Assembly: GCA_964352785.1 (NCBI GenBank)
Contig: CAYGTI010000004.1
Span: 110,849-174,848 of the forward strand
Length of the DNA stretch: 64,000 nt
Direction: 5' to 3'
From: JACOMS01 sp964352785
GTDB taxonomy: Bacteria; Pseudomonadota; Alphaproteobacteria; Caulobacterales; Maricaulaceae
In this document: in pieces, positions 44,188-52,745 of the stretch
Layout of the letters: each line of letters opens with the position of its first letter
Numbering within the stretch: the stretch's first letter is position 1
The notes under the pieces: generated by a model
Databases searched by the model: none
What the model was told of the DNA's origin: nothing
What the model saw: the letters and a program-made list of their open reading frames with translations, nothing else
Made by a program: the position numbers and the translations under genes

Positions 44188-44234
44188 ACACAAGGTGTTG
44201 ACGACAAAGGGCAAATCAACACTATATGTAGTAT
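44188..44234. promoter_or_regulatory. Pair of NrdR-like boxes upstream of nrdA
   Basis: ACACTATATGTAGTAT (44219-44234) is close to the NrdR consensus. A weaker copy, ACACAAGGTGTTGACG, starts at 44188. Their starts are 31 bases apart, the three-helical-turn spacing known for NrdR box pairs. Confidence 0.65.
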
Positions 44235-44359
44235 AGAAGTTGAACGGACTTCTGTCTTCAAAATACAAGGACACAAGCGCGCAAAAACACGCGTGACGGG
44301 TATGGTTGGGTTAAATCGCAGGGAATAGCGCATCGGGCGCATGAATTTTAGGGGTAAAT

Positions 44360-46297
44360 ATGTCAGAACAGTCCACCACCGAAGCCTTGGCTCTTGTGCT
44401 AGAAGAGGCGTCCTTTGAGACCGCTCATCAGGCTCCTGCGCCCACAATCGCACCCGCACCTCATAGAGGTAAACCGGGACATTTGCGCGAAGTTAAGACG
44501 GGCACCGTCCGCCAAGACCGCAACCGCGATGAGCTTCTAACGGATTTCGGTAAGAAAACACTGGTGGACCGTTATTTGCTAGCTGAAGAAACCTATCAGG
44601 ACATGTTTAGCCGCGTGTCCGAAGCTTATGCTGATGATGCGGCTCATGCCCAGCGCCTGTATGATTATATGTCCAAGCTTTGGTTTATGCCTGCCACGCC
44701 TGTTTTGTCGAACGGCGGCGCAAAGCGCGGCCTACCGATTTCCTGCTTCCTAAACTCCGTCAATGACAGCCTTGATTCTATTGTTGATATCTGGAATGAA
44801 AATGTATGGCTGGCCTCAAACGGAGGCGGCATTGGCACGTATTGGGGCAATGTGCGCTCAATCGGTGAGAAAATCGGCGGCGCAGGTAAAACCTCCGGTA
44901 TTATTCCTTTTATCCGCGTTATGGACAGCCTGACGCTCGCTATTTCCCAGGGCTCACTGCGCAGGGGCTCTGCGGCGGTTTATCTGGATGTTCATCACCC
45001 GGAAATTGAAGAGTTCCTCGAAATCCGTAAACCGTCTGGTGACTTTAACCGCAAGTCTCTGAACTTGCATCACGGATTGAATGTCTCTGATGAGTTTATG
45101 GAAGCCGTGCGCACGGGCGAGACCTTTGGTCTGCGTTCCCCGAAAACCAACGAAGTGATTAAGACCGTCGATGCGCGTCAGCTCTGGCAGAAAATTCTGG
45201 AAATGCGTATTCAAACGGGCGAGCCTTATTTGGTGTTCTCTGATACGGTGAATAACGCGCTCGCGAAACACCAACGCGACCAAGGCTTACGGGTTCAGCA
45301 GTCAAACCTCTGTTCCGAAATTATGCTCGCTACGGGCAAAGACAAGTTTGGCAGAGAGCGCACCGCCGTGTGCTGCCTGTCATCTGTTAACGCTGAAAAG
45401 TGGGACGAGTGGAAAAACGAAGAGGGCTTCATCGAAGATATTATGCGCTTTCTTGATAATGTTCTCGAAGATTTTATTCAGCGCGCGCCCGAAGAAATGA
45501 ATGACGCGAAATACTCTGCCATGCGGGAGCGTTCCGTAGGTTTGGGCCTCATGGGGTTCCACTCTATGCTCCAAGCCAAAGATATTCCGTTTGAGAGTGC
45601 CATGGCGAAATCGTTCAACACACGCATGTTTCGCCATATCCGGCGCGGCGCGGACGCGGCCTCTGTGGCGCTGGCCGAAGAGCGCGGTGCGTGCCCCGAT
45701 GCTGCGGACATGGGCATCAAAGCCCGCTTCTCACATAAAATGGCCGTTGCGCCGACCGCGTCGATTTCGATCATTTGCGGCGGCACGTCGGCGGGTATTG
45801 AACCGATTCCTGCCAATATTTACACGCACAAAACGTTGTCCGGCTCTTTCACAGTTCGGAATAAATATCTCGAAGCCTTGCTAGAGTCTAAAGGTCTGAA
45901 CACCAAAGAAGTCTGGGCCACGATCCTAGAGAATGAAGGGTCTGTCCAGCACATGGACGAGCTTGATGACCACGAACGCGCCGTATTCCGCACAGCCTTT
46001 GAGATTGATCAGCGCTGGGTCATTGAACATGCGGCTGATCGCTCCGATTATATATGTCAGGCTCAGTCTGTGAATATTTTCATCCCAGGCGACGTGGATA
46101 AATGGGATTTGCATATGCTGCATTGGTCAGCATGGGAAAAGGGCGTGAAATCGCTTTACTATTGCCGTTCCAAATCCGTCCAGCGCGCGGCTTATGCCGG
46201 AGCCGCTGAAAAGGCGGAAGATACCCGCACGGATATGGAAAAAAGCATGCAAGCCGCCGCGCCAACAGACTATGAGGAATGCCTCGCCTGTCAGTAA
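44360..46297 (+). CDS. nrdA: Ribonucleotide reductase class I, alpha subunit, without ATP-cone
   Basis: 645 residues. Catalytic Cys triad sites are visible in LPISCFLNSV, NLCSEIML and CCLSSVN, the radical-path Tyr pair in SLYYCRSKS, and a redox CLACQ at the C-terminus for thioredoxin. It reduces ribonucleoside diphosphates with NrdB. The N-terminal 60 residues are Ala/Pro-rich and show no ATP-cone, so dATP feedback through that domain seems absent. AGGGG precedes the ATG. Monocistronic with its own terminator. Confidence 0.94.
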   Translation: MSEQSTTEALALVLEEASFETAHQAPAPTIAPAPHRGKPGHLREVKTGTVRQDRNRDELLTDFGKKTLVDRYLLAEETYQDMFSRVSEAYADDAAHAQRLYDYMSKLWFMPATPVLSNGGAKRGLPISCFLNSVNDSLDSIVDIWNENVWLASNGGGIGTYWGNVRSIGEKIGGAGKTSGIIPFIRVMDSLTLAISQGSLRRGSAAVYLDVHHPEIEEFLEIRKPSGDFNRKSLNLHHGLNVSDEFMEAVRTGETFGLRSPKTNEVIKTVDARQLWQKILEMRIQTGEPYLVFSDTVNNALAKHQRDQGLRVQQSNLCSEIMLATGKDKFGRERTAVCCLSSVNAEKWDEWKNEEGFIEDIMRFLDNVLEDFIQRAPEEMNDAKYSAMRERSVGLGLMGFHSMLQAKDIPFESAMAKSFNTRMFRHIRRGADAASVALAEERGACPDAADMGIKARFSHKMAVAPTASISIICGGTSAGIEPIPANIYTHKTLSGSFTVRNKYLEALLESKGLNTKEVWATILENEGSVQHMDELDDHERAVFRTAFEIDQRWVIEHAADRSDYICQAQSVNIFIPGDVDKWDLHMLHWSAWEKGVKSLYYCRSKSVQRAAYAGAAEKAEDTRTDMEKSMQAAAPTDYEECLACQ

Positions 46298-46325
46298 TAG
46301 GGCTGCGCAAATCCATTTAAGTATT

Positions 46326-46354
46326 AAGGCTCTGGTTTTTCCAGAGCCTTTTTT
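46326..46354 (+). terminator. Rho-independent terminator of nrdA
   Basis: AAGGCTCTGG-TTTTT-CCAGAGCCTT stem followed by TTTT, 29 bases after the stop codon. Confidence 0.9.
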
Positions 46355-46383
46355 GTTTAGAGGATCACACTTTTTAGGTCATC

Positions 46384-46485
46384 GTCATCCCGCGCTTGAC
46401 GCGGAACCTAGCATGACTCTCCGTGAACTTTCAAAGGCTCTCCAACTCTCGAGGTTCCGCATAACCTGCGGTTTTACGGGATGAC
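46384..46485. repeat. Palindromic intergenic repeat (GTCATCCCG type)
   Basis: The outer arms GTCATCCCG (46384-46392) and CGGGATGAC (46477-46485) are complementary, as are inner arms GCGGAACCT (46401-46409) and AGGTTCCGC (46452-46460). The whole could form a long two-part hairpin. A shorter relative begins with GTCATCCCGC at 63389. These resemble dispersed REP/MITE-like elements common in proteobacterial genomes. Confidence 0.65.
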
Positions 46486-46518
46486 AGGATAGGGAAGTGG
46501 AGGGGCCATTGCGCGTTA

Positions 46519-48033
46519 TTAAGCGCGCCGCCACGTGGTGCCATCCGCGCCGTCCTCGAGGACAATGCCGCGGGCTTTCAGCGTGTCTCTGATCTCGTCC
46601 GAGCGCTTGAAATTTACGCCCATAGCCGCTTTGTCGCCGGCTTTCTTAGCCGCAATCGCGGCGGATTTCGCGGCGTCGCGCTCAATGATTAACGTGTTGA
46701 TGTCAGCTTCTTCGTCATCGCTGGTGCCGCCCTTGAACCACTCTTCCGGGTCTTTTTGCAGGAGACCGAGGACACCTAATATAAAAGAAATTCCACCTAA
46801 ATTAGGCCATTCTCCTAAGTTGCGTATAGCTGGGGAAAAACCATCGCGATGTACTTTTCTACCTAAGCCTTTTGGAATTCCTTGTTCTAGTATCGCTATA
46901 TCTCTGAGAATACTTAGGGAATTCATATCATCAAATAAAGGTCGCATTATTCTTTCTTCGAAACCTTTTTTATGAATAAACTGATCTTCCATATCTGCCG
47001 TAAATTTTTTTCCATACTCAGAAATCAATCGATACCATCCATCCAATTGAGTCTTACTCTCTTTCAGCAAATCCTCCGACCACACGAGCTCACTCCGGTA
47101 ATGCGCCTTGAGCAGCGCGAGGCGAATAACTTCCCCGTCCCAGTCTTTCCGCAGATCGTGAATGAGCTTAACATTGCCGATGGACTTAGACATTTTTTCG
47201 CTGCCCATATTCAGGAACTCATTATGCACCCAATAATTGGCCATAACTTGCCCGTGAGCGCATTCGCTTTGCGCGATTTCATTTTCGTGGTGAGGGAACT
47301 TTAAATCAACACCGCCGCAGTGAATATCTATGGTCTCGCAGAGAACAGCTTTGGACATGGCGGAGCATTCAATATGCCAGCCGGGGCGTCCGCGTCCAAA
47401 CGGAGCGTCCCATCCTACGCCGTCAAGTTCGGGCTTCCACAGCACAAAGTCAGCCGGGTTCTTTTTGCGCGCAATTTCGCCTTCGCCCACGCGGTCGCCG
47501 CCCCGTAGGGCTTCGAGTGTATTGCCGGAAAGCTTGCCATATTCGTCAAATTTGGAGACCTCAAAAAACACATGTCCTTCGCTCTCATAGGCAAATCCGT
47601 CCGTGATGAGCTTGGAGATCATCACGATCATATCGTCTATGTGCGCGGTGGCTTTGGGCTGATGCGTTGGCGGCAAGCATCCGAGCGCGTCTAAATCCTC
47701 ATTGTAAATCCGCGCATATTTTTCAGTGATATCCGAAATATCCACGCCTTGCTCTTTGGCGGCAGCGATGATTTTATCGTCAACATCAGTAATGTTGCGG
47801 GCATAGACCACGTGTTCTTCGCCGTAAATATGGCGAAGAACGCGAAACAGCACATCGGCGACAACGGCGGCGCGGGCATTGCCGATATGGGCGTAGGAAT
47901 AAACGGTCGGCCCGCAATTATACATGGTCACGCGTTTGGGGTCGATTGGCGTAAACACCTCTTTGGTTCGGGTCAGCGAATTATACAGCATCAGATTACT
48001 GTTATTTTGGGTATGTGCGGTCTGGTCAGTCAT
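46519..48033 (-). CDS. cysS: Cysteinyl-tRNA synthetase
   Basis: 504 residues. Class I synthetase: TVYSYAHIGNARA holds the HIGH-type motif, GSEKMSKSIGN the KMSKS loop, and Cys/His zinc ligands are in NCGPTV, GWHIECSAMS and HHENE. It charges tRNA-Cys. About 310 bases in the middle (46770-47080, residues about 318-421) are clearly AT-rich (25-43% GC in 60-base blocks over 46801-47040) with codons unlike the rest, though the frame is intact. This part encodes the helical region after the KMSKS domain. Confidence 0.95.
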   Translation of the reverse strand: MTDQTAHTQNNSNLMLYNSLTRTKEVFTPIDPKRVTMYNCGPTVYSYAHIGNARAAVVADVLFRVLRHIYGEEHVVYARNITDVDDKIIAAAKEQGVDISDITEKYARIYNEDLDALGCLPPTHQPKATAHIDDMIVMISKLITDGFAYESEGHVFFEVSKFDEYGKLSGNTLEALRGGDRVGEGEIARKKNPADFVLWKPELDGVGWDAPFGRGRPGWHIECSAMSKAVLCETIDIHCGGVDLKFPHHENEIAQSECAHGQVMANYWVHNEFLNMGSEKMSKSIGNVKLIHDLRKDWDGEVIRLALLKAHYRSELVWSEDLLKESKTQLDGWYRLISEYGKKFTADMEDQFIHKKGFEERIMRPLFDDMNSLSILRDIAILEQGIPKGLGRKVHRDGFSPAIRNLGEWPNLGGISFILGVLGLLQKDPEEWFKGGTSDDEEADINTLIIERDAAKSAAIAAKKAGDKAAMGVNFKRSDEIRDTLKARGIVLEDGADGTTWRRA

Positions 48034-48081
48034 GGCGATACCCTCTAAAGACTGCGCGCTGGTTTTGAAAGTCCGATTTTA

Positions 48082-48687
48082 ATGATGCTTAGCATGAAAA
48101 CGAAACAATATCTGGTGCTAGCTTTGATCGCAGTGCTGATTTTTGCTTCTGTGCGCGGGACGATGCGGCCTGATCCGGGATTGCTGTCGTTTCGTGCCAA
48201 GGGAGAACTTGCTTATGGTTACGGTACGTCTGATGACCGCTCGGTGTCGCAGGTCACCCAGTTTTTAGATGAACATCCAAGGGTCGAGACATTGGTGCTA
48301 AGGAATATGCCCGGGACAACGGATGCCGACATGAACCTGCGCCTCGCCCGGCGTATTCGCGCAAGGGGGCTAAATACACATCTTGAGCGCAGCAGCCGGA
48401 TTGCCTCCGGCGCGGTTGATCTGTTTTTAGCGGGAACGCAGCGCACTATGGAATGCGGCGCGCGGATCGGTGTACATAGCTGGTCAACGGGCGGCGAGTT
48501 CTATCCGGCTAATATGGGGCGCGACCCCCGCCAAAGACTGCATGAGCGGTTTTTAACTGACATGGGCATTAACCCGGCCTTTTATGCGTTCACGCGCGAA
48601 GCCGCGCTGCCGGACGATCTTTATATTCTTACGGCGAGCGATATAGAGCGCTTTGGTTTGCTGACCCAGCCGCTAGATTGCTCCTGA
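48082..48687 (+). CDS. ClpP/crotonase-fold envelope protein (COG3904-like)
   Basis: 201 residues; ATG 48094 is an alternative start. One N-terminal membrane helix or uncleaved signal (YLVLALIAVLIFASV). The remainder resembles COG3904-type ClpP-fold proteins: FLDEHPRVETLVLRN, then SSRIASGAVDLFLAG where relatives have SxCxSACT, then CGARIGVHSW and DIERFGLLT. The usual Cys-flanked serine is only partly kept, so protease activity is doubtful. Divergent from cysS, 48 bases apart. Confidence 0.65.
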   Translation: MMLSMKTKQYLVLALIAVLIFASVRGTMRPDPGLLSFRAKGELAYGYGTSDDRSVSQVTQFLDEHPRVETLVLRNMPGTTDADMNLRLARRIRARGLNTHLERSSRIASGAVDLFLAGTQRTMECGARIGVHSWSTGGEFYPANMGRDPRQRLHERFLTDMGINPAFYAFTREAALPDDLYILTASDIERFGLLTQPLDCS

Positions 48688-48690
48688 TTT

Positions 48691-48740
48691 CGCCGTATAA
48701 AACTAAAACAGGTCTGGCAGGTAAAACCCGTCAGACCTGT
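48691..48740 (-). terminator. Terminator of the UrcA-family gene
   Basis: ACAGGTCTG (48708-48716) and CAGACCTGT (48732-48740) form a 9-bp stem; the inner GGT/ACC also pair. On the minus strand the stem is followed by TTTTAGTTTTA. Confidence 0.65.
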
Positions 48741-48783
48741 CACAATTCCACCCCTTAAATAGATACAGGTTGGTTTTAAAGTT

Positions 48784-49191
48784 TTATGTCTCGGTGAGTG
48801 AATCTTCCGGAGTGTCTGAAGCTTCACTTTTACTCACATGATAGTTGTTCAAAACGTCAATATTTGCTGTCCGAAGGAATTGCTCCATCAGGTCAGCGGC
48901 GCAGTCTTGGACGCTTTGCCCTGTAAAAAACAATGTCGCGCTATCAGACCGGCAAGCTGATTTAGCCCGCTTTTCAAGTTTGGCATAGGTTTTTTTGACA
49001 CCTTCATAGTCTTGAATATCAGACGTGGAAAACTTGACCGTTACTTTTCTTTCAGTGAGCATTGAATTATCAGCGTGAGCCGGAACGGCAGATAGGCTGG
49101 TAGAAATTCCGGTCAGAAGCGTTAAGGCAATAGCCGAGAACTTGACGGTGCGGGGCTTGGAAGTCATAAGATTGGAGCGTTTGATAAGCAT
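48784..49191 (-). CDS. UrcA family protein
   Basis: 135 residues. A signal peptide ends near AHA-D. The mature part has VTVKFSTSDIQDYEGVKKTYAKLEKRAKSAC...CAADLMEQFL, the UrcA family pattern (strand, helix with YxRLxxAAxxxC, second Cys), found mostly in Caulobacterales and Sphingomonadales. Function unknown; periplasmic. AAAGG precedes ATG 49191; ATG 49167 is an alternative. A strong hairpin lies in its leader. Confidence 0.85.
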   Translation of the reverse strand: MLIKRSNLMTSKPRTVKFSAIALTLLTGISTSLSAVPAHADNSMLTERKVTVKFSTSDIQDYEGVKKTYAKLEKRAKSACRSDSATLFFTGQSVQDCAADLMEQFLRTANIDVLNNYHVSKSEASDTPEDSLTET

Positions 49192-49228
49192 TGGGTGGAC
49201 CTTTCTTTTCAGTGCTTGTTGATCGTGA

Positions 49229-49254
49229 TGCGGCGAGGTTGCACCCTCGCCGCA
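49229..49254. promoter_or_regulatory. Perfect 10-bp hairpin in the UrcA gene leader
   Basis: TGCGGCGAGG-TTGCAC-CCTCGCCGCA. GC-rich, 38 bases before the UrcA ATG (minus strand). No T-run on either side. It may protect or regulate the mRNA. The following 400 bases (to 49657) are AT-rich and show no gene. Confidence 0.5.
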
Positions 49255-49657
49255 CGTTCTTTCTACAGAATTGAAAATATGTGAGAATAGCTATCAGCGC
49301 TGTAACAGGCATGCAAAAAAGCATAACAAAAACAATTACTTAAGAGCCAATAGCGGCCAAGATAGGTTTCAACCTACCGCCGAAATTCAATTGTTTCTGT
49401 CGCGTAAAATAATTAACTTTATAAAACTTCACTGAAGGTCGATGGTCAAGCAAGGCGTGTATCAAAAGTCAAAAGCGATGGGTTTTGGTAAAATACGGAC
49501 GAAATTTTTAGAATTTGCACTACTGTTCATCGTTACACCGGATTGATTACAGACAGTATCATCTTCGATGTGGTCTTAGCGGCGCGTAAATTTTGAACGC
49601 GGCCTGTGCAGTTTTGTCTCTGGTCAATTGGGGCGATCATGGGCTATAGGACGCCGC

Positions 49658-50281
49658 ATGACGATAGAGACACCCAAAAAGCCAGTTTTAAAAGCGGTAA
49701 ACTCAGTGCCCCGCCCCTCCAGAGAAGCGGCCATGGAGGCCGTGCGCACTTTAATCGCGTGGGCTGGAGATGACCCTAACCGCGAAGGTCTTCTGGATAC
49801 GCCCAAACGTGTGATCAATGCTTATGGCGAGTGGTTCCGGGGCTATGACATGGACGCCGAGACAGAGCTATCACGGACATTCGAAGACGTTTCGGGCTAT
49901 GACGATATGGTTATTTTGCGCGAGATTGATGTGGAAAGCCACTGCGAGCATCACATGGCGCCGTTCTTAGGCACCGCCTATGTGGCTTATCTGCCGACAG
50001 AAAAGGTTGTCGGAATATCAAAATTGGTCAAAGTCGTAGAGGTTTATGCCAAGCGCCTACAGACACAAGAGACGATGACGGCGCAAATCGCTGATGCCAT
50101 TGACGGCGCGCTGAAACCGCGCGGAACAGCCATTATGATTGACGCCGTGCATCAATGCATGAGCACGCGCGGCGTTCATCATCCGAACGTGTCAACGATT
50201 ACAACGCGGTTTACAGGCGAGTTTAAAACCAACCCGGCTCTGCAGGAGCGTTTCTTGCGCTTGATCGGAAAGACCGGATAG
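49658..50281 (+). CDS. folE: GTP cyclohydrolase I
   Basis: 207 residues from ATG 49658 (AGGA upstream), since the earlier in-frame ATG lacks a site. ESHCEHHMAPFLG carries the zinc Cys and His, GISKLVKVVEVYAKRLQTQE and QCMSTRGVHHP complete the active site. It converts GTP to dihydroneopterin triphosphate, first step of folate and pterin synthesis. Its stop overlaps the GTG start of the next gene by one base. Confidence 0.96.
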   Translation: MTIETPKKPVLKAVNSVPRPSREAAMEAVRTLIAWAGDDPNREGLLDTPKRVINAYGEWFRGYDMDAETELSRTFEDVSGYDDMVILREIDVESHCEHHMAPFLGTAYVAYLPTEKVVGISKLVKVVEVYAKRLQTQETMTAQIADAIDGALKPRGTAIMIDAVHQCMSTRGVHHPNVSTITTRFTGEFKTNPALQERFLRLIGKTG

Positions 50282-50976
50282 TGACGAAAGCGCCGCGCCG
50301 CAAAGGCGGCTCAGAACCTGCGTCACTGCAGGTTGATATTGTCTCGGATATTGTGTGCCCGTGGTGCTGGCTTGGCTTTCGCTACTTTCAAAAGGCCGTA
50401 GAGCAAAGCACTCTCGAGGTTAAATTGACATGGCGGCCCTATATGCTCGACCCGTCGGTGCCACAAGGCGGCGTGCCTTATCGGAAATATATGACGACGA
50501 AATTTGGCGATGGGCCCTCTGATCGGTTCAAAGCTATGCGAGAGGCTTTGGAACTGGCCGCGCCGGGTGCGGGTATAAATTTTCGTTTCGGTGATATCCC
50601 TATGCGGCCCAATACGCTGGATGCCCACCGTGTGATGCGCTGGGCGGAAGGTCAAGATGCGGCCACGCAAACCGCTGAAGCTCTTTTTAAAGCCTTTTTT
50701 GATGATCTTGAAGATATTGGCGACCCGGCGGTGCTTAGCCGTATTGCTGGCGGCGTTGGTTTAGATCAGACTCTTATATCTGATTTGCTCGCGGGTGATG
50801 ATGACTGCGCAGCCGTTGAAGAAGAAATCACTTTTTTTCAGCGCCTTGGCGTGACCGGGGTGCCGTGTTTTATTTACGCAGGGCAGTTTGCCGTGCAGGG
50901 CGCGCAACCACCCGAAACACATCTTGCAGCCATTGAAAAAGCGGCTAGTCTGCCAAATACACCTAATGGACCTTAA
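50281..50976 (+). CDS. DsbA-family oxidoreductase, FrnE-like
   Basis: 231 residues from GTG 50281. CPWCWLG is the thioredoxin-like CxxC site at the start of the DSBA domain (PF01323), and GVTGVPCFIYAGQFAVQGAQ is the cis-Pro loop region. No signal peptide, so a cytoplasmic FrnE/2-hydroxychromene isomerase-like protein. Coupled to folE by overlap, which may be only a shared transcript. Function as a disulphide isomerase is inferred. Confidence 0.9.
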   Translation: MTKAPRRKGGSEPASLQVDIVSDIVCPWCWLGFRYFQKAVEQSTLEVKLTWRPYMLDPSVPQGGVPYRKYMTTKFGDGPSDRFKAMREALELAAPGAGINFRFGDIPMRPNTLDAHRVMRWAEGQDAATQTAEALFKAFFDDLEDIGDPAVLSRIAGGVGLDQTLISDLLAGDDDCAAVEEEITFFQRLGVTGVPCFIYAGQFAVQGAQPPETHLAAIEKAASLPNTPNGP

Positions 50977-50988
50977 AAGGATAATCTC

Positions 50989-51384
50989 ATGACTTTATTT
51001 CAAATCGTCGCGCTCTATGTGGCGCTTAATCTTATTTTGCTTCCAATTTTAATGCTGCGCGTCGGCCAGAAACGTATCTCTGAAAAAGTCAGCTTGGGCG
51101 ACGGCGGCAATACAAGCCTTTTAGCCCGAGTGCGTGCGCACGCCAATTTTACGGAAACAACGCCGTTTGCTTTAATTGGTCTTTTTTCGCTCGCGATGCT
51201 CAGCGCGCCATCTGTGATGCTTCATATTTTCGGGGCTGGATTCACATTTGGCCGGATCGCTCATGCGCATGGTATGGCCGGGCTAGGCGCAAATGGGAAG
51301 GGCCGGACAATCGGCGCAGTTCTTTCTCTGCTGACCTTTCTCGGCATGGCAATCTGCTTGCTGTATCTAACGTTTGCTGGGTAA
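50989..51384 (+). CDS. MAPEG family membrane protein
   Basis: 131 residues with four hydrophobic helices. RVRAHANFTETTPFALIGL is the MAPEG signature (conserved Arg, Asn, Glu and Pro), and GRIAHAHGM the second motif. Members are glutathione-dependent or leukotriene-type membrane enzymes in eukaryotes; bacterial roles are mostly unknown. An AAAAGGATAAT site lies before the ATG. Part of a run from folE to the ABC exporter. Confidence 0.9.
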   Translation: MTLFQIVALYVALNLILLPILMLRVGQKRISEKVSLGDGGNTSLLARVRAHANFTETTPFALIGLFSLAMLSAPSVMLHIFGAGFTFGRIAHAHGMAGLGANGKGRTIGAVLSLLTFLGMAICLLYLTFAG

Positions 51385-51386
51385 AT

Positions 51387-52745
51387 ATGAGCCCTGATGC
51401 CCCGATTGTCGCCGAAGATTTAGCTCCGGCGCTTAAAAGCCTTTTGTCCAAAGCGGCTGCGTTTGGCGCGGATGCGGCTGACGCGATTGCGAGCCATGGC
51501 CGCTCGCTCAGCGTTGCTGTACGCGAAGGCGACCTTGAGGATGTCGATAATAGCGAGGGCAAAGATATAGGCCTGCGTGTCATGGTGGGACGCCGCCAAG
51601 CTTGCGTATCGAGTTCTGATTTTTCGGGTGCGTCTTTGGATGCGCTGGCCGAGCGCGCTGTGGCGATGGCTCGGCTTGCACCCGAAGACCCCTATTGCGG
51701 CTTGGCCGAGGCGGGACAATTAGAAGACAGCCCGCGCGACCTAGATCTGTTTGATCAGTGCGTGATGACGCCTGAAACCTTGAAGGCGCGGGCACTTGAA
51801 ATCGAAAAAGCGGCGCTTTCGGTACGCGGTGTGGCTCAAGCCGAAGGGGCTAGCGCAAGCTGGTCGACATCCGGTGTCTATTTTATGACCAGCGGCGGGT
51901 TTAAGGCCGGGTGGCGCTCCTCACGTCATGATGTTGGCGTTATGGCGCTGGCATCCAAGGATGGCGATATGGAACGGGACGCGGATTATGACGGCGCGCG
52001 CTGGCTGGAGGGCCTCAAAGATATCGAAAAGATTGGTGTGTCCGCCGGGGAGCGGGTCATGGCGCGTCTTGGGGCCGTGCAGATGAGCTCCGGCGAAATG
52101 CCTGTTATGTATGACCGCCGCGTATCGGGCGGACTTGTTGGCGCGCTGATCGGCGCAGCGAACGGCGCGGCCATTACCCGGGGCATATCTTTTCTCAAAG
52201 ACGATATGGGTAAGTCAATATTTGGGCCCGGTATTAATATTATTGATGACCCCAACATGCTGCGCGGGCATGGCTCGCGTCCATGGGACGGCGAGGGTGT
52301 GCGCACAGTTTCGCACAATATTATCGAGGATGGCCGCTTAACCATGTGGCTGCTTAATAGCGCATCCGCTCGCCAGCTTGGTCTTAAAACGACGGGACAT
52401 GCGAACCGCTCTATTGGCGCGCCGCCGAGTATCTCATCGTCCAATACTTATATGCAGGCTGGTGATAAAACACCGCAAGATTTAATGTCGGGGATTAAAC
52501 AAGGGTTATTGATCACCGAAATGTTTGGGCCGTCGCTTAATCATAATACGGGCGATTACAGTGTGGGTGTCGCCGGATTTAAAATTGAAAATGGCGAGCG
52601 CACCGTGCCCGTCTCGGAGATTACTGTGGCTGGAAATTTGAAAGACATGTTTCGCAGCCTAACGCCTGCCAATGATCTTGAATTTAACGGCTCGACCGTT
52701 GCGCCGTCTATCTTGATTGAAAGCATGGCCATTGCCGGCAGCTAA
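51387..52745 (+). CDS. pmbA: Metalloprotease-related protein PmbA/TldE
   Basis: 452 residues, two bases after the MAPEG stop. PmbA/TldE family: AISHGR-like AIASHGRSLSVAVREG, GLRVMVGRRQACVSSSD, SGEMPVMYDRRVSGGLVGAL, NRSIGAPPSISSSNTYMQ and FGPSLNHNTGDYSVGVAGF. TldD/TldE cleaves peptides such as CcdA antitoxin and microcin precursors; TldE lacks the zinc motif. In alphaproteobacteria it is commonly followed by the phosphatase and exporter genes seen here. Confidence 0.94.
   Translation: MSPDAPIVAEDLAPALKSLLSKAAAFGADAADAIASHGRSLSVAVREGDLEDVDNSEGKDIGLRVMVGRRQACVSSSDFSGASLDALAERAVAMARLAPEDPYCGLAEAGQLEDSPRDLDLFDQCVMTPETLKARALEIEKAALSVRGVAQAEGASASWSTSGVYFMTSGGFKAGWRSSRHDVGVMALASKDGDMERDADYDGARWLEGLKDIEKIGVSAGERVMARLGAVQMSSGEMPVMYDRRVSGGLVGALIGAANGAAITRGISFLKDDMGKSIFGPGINIIDDPNMLRGHGSRPWDGEGVRTVSHNIIEDGRLTMWLLNSASARQLGLKTTGHANRSIGAPPSISSSNTYMQAGDKTPQDLMSGIKQGLLITEMFGPSLNHNTGDYSVGVAGFKIENGERTVPVSEITVAGNLKDMFRSLTPANDLEFNGSTVAPSILIESMAIAGS

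Noticed and set aside
48232..48687. Active ClpP-type protease
   Set aside because: The SxCxSAC segment of active-looking relatives is altered to SSRIASGAV, so only the fold is claimed.
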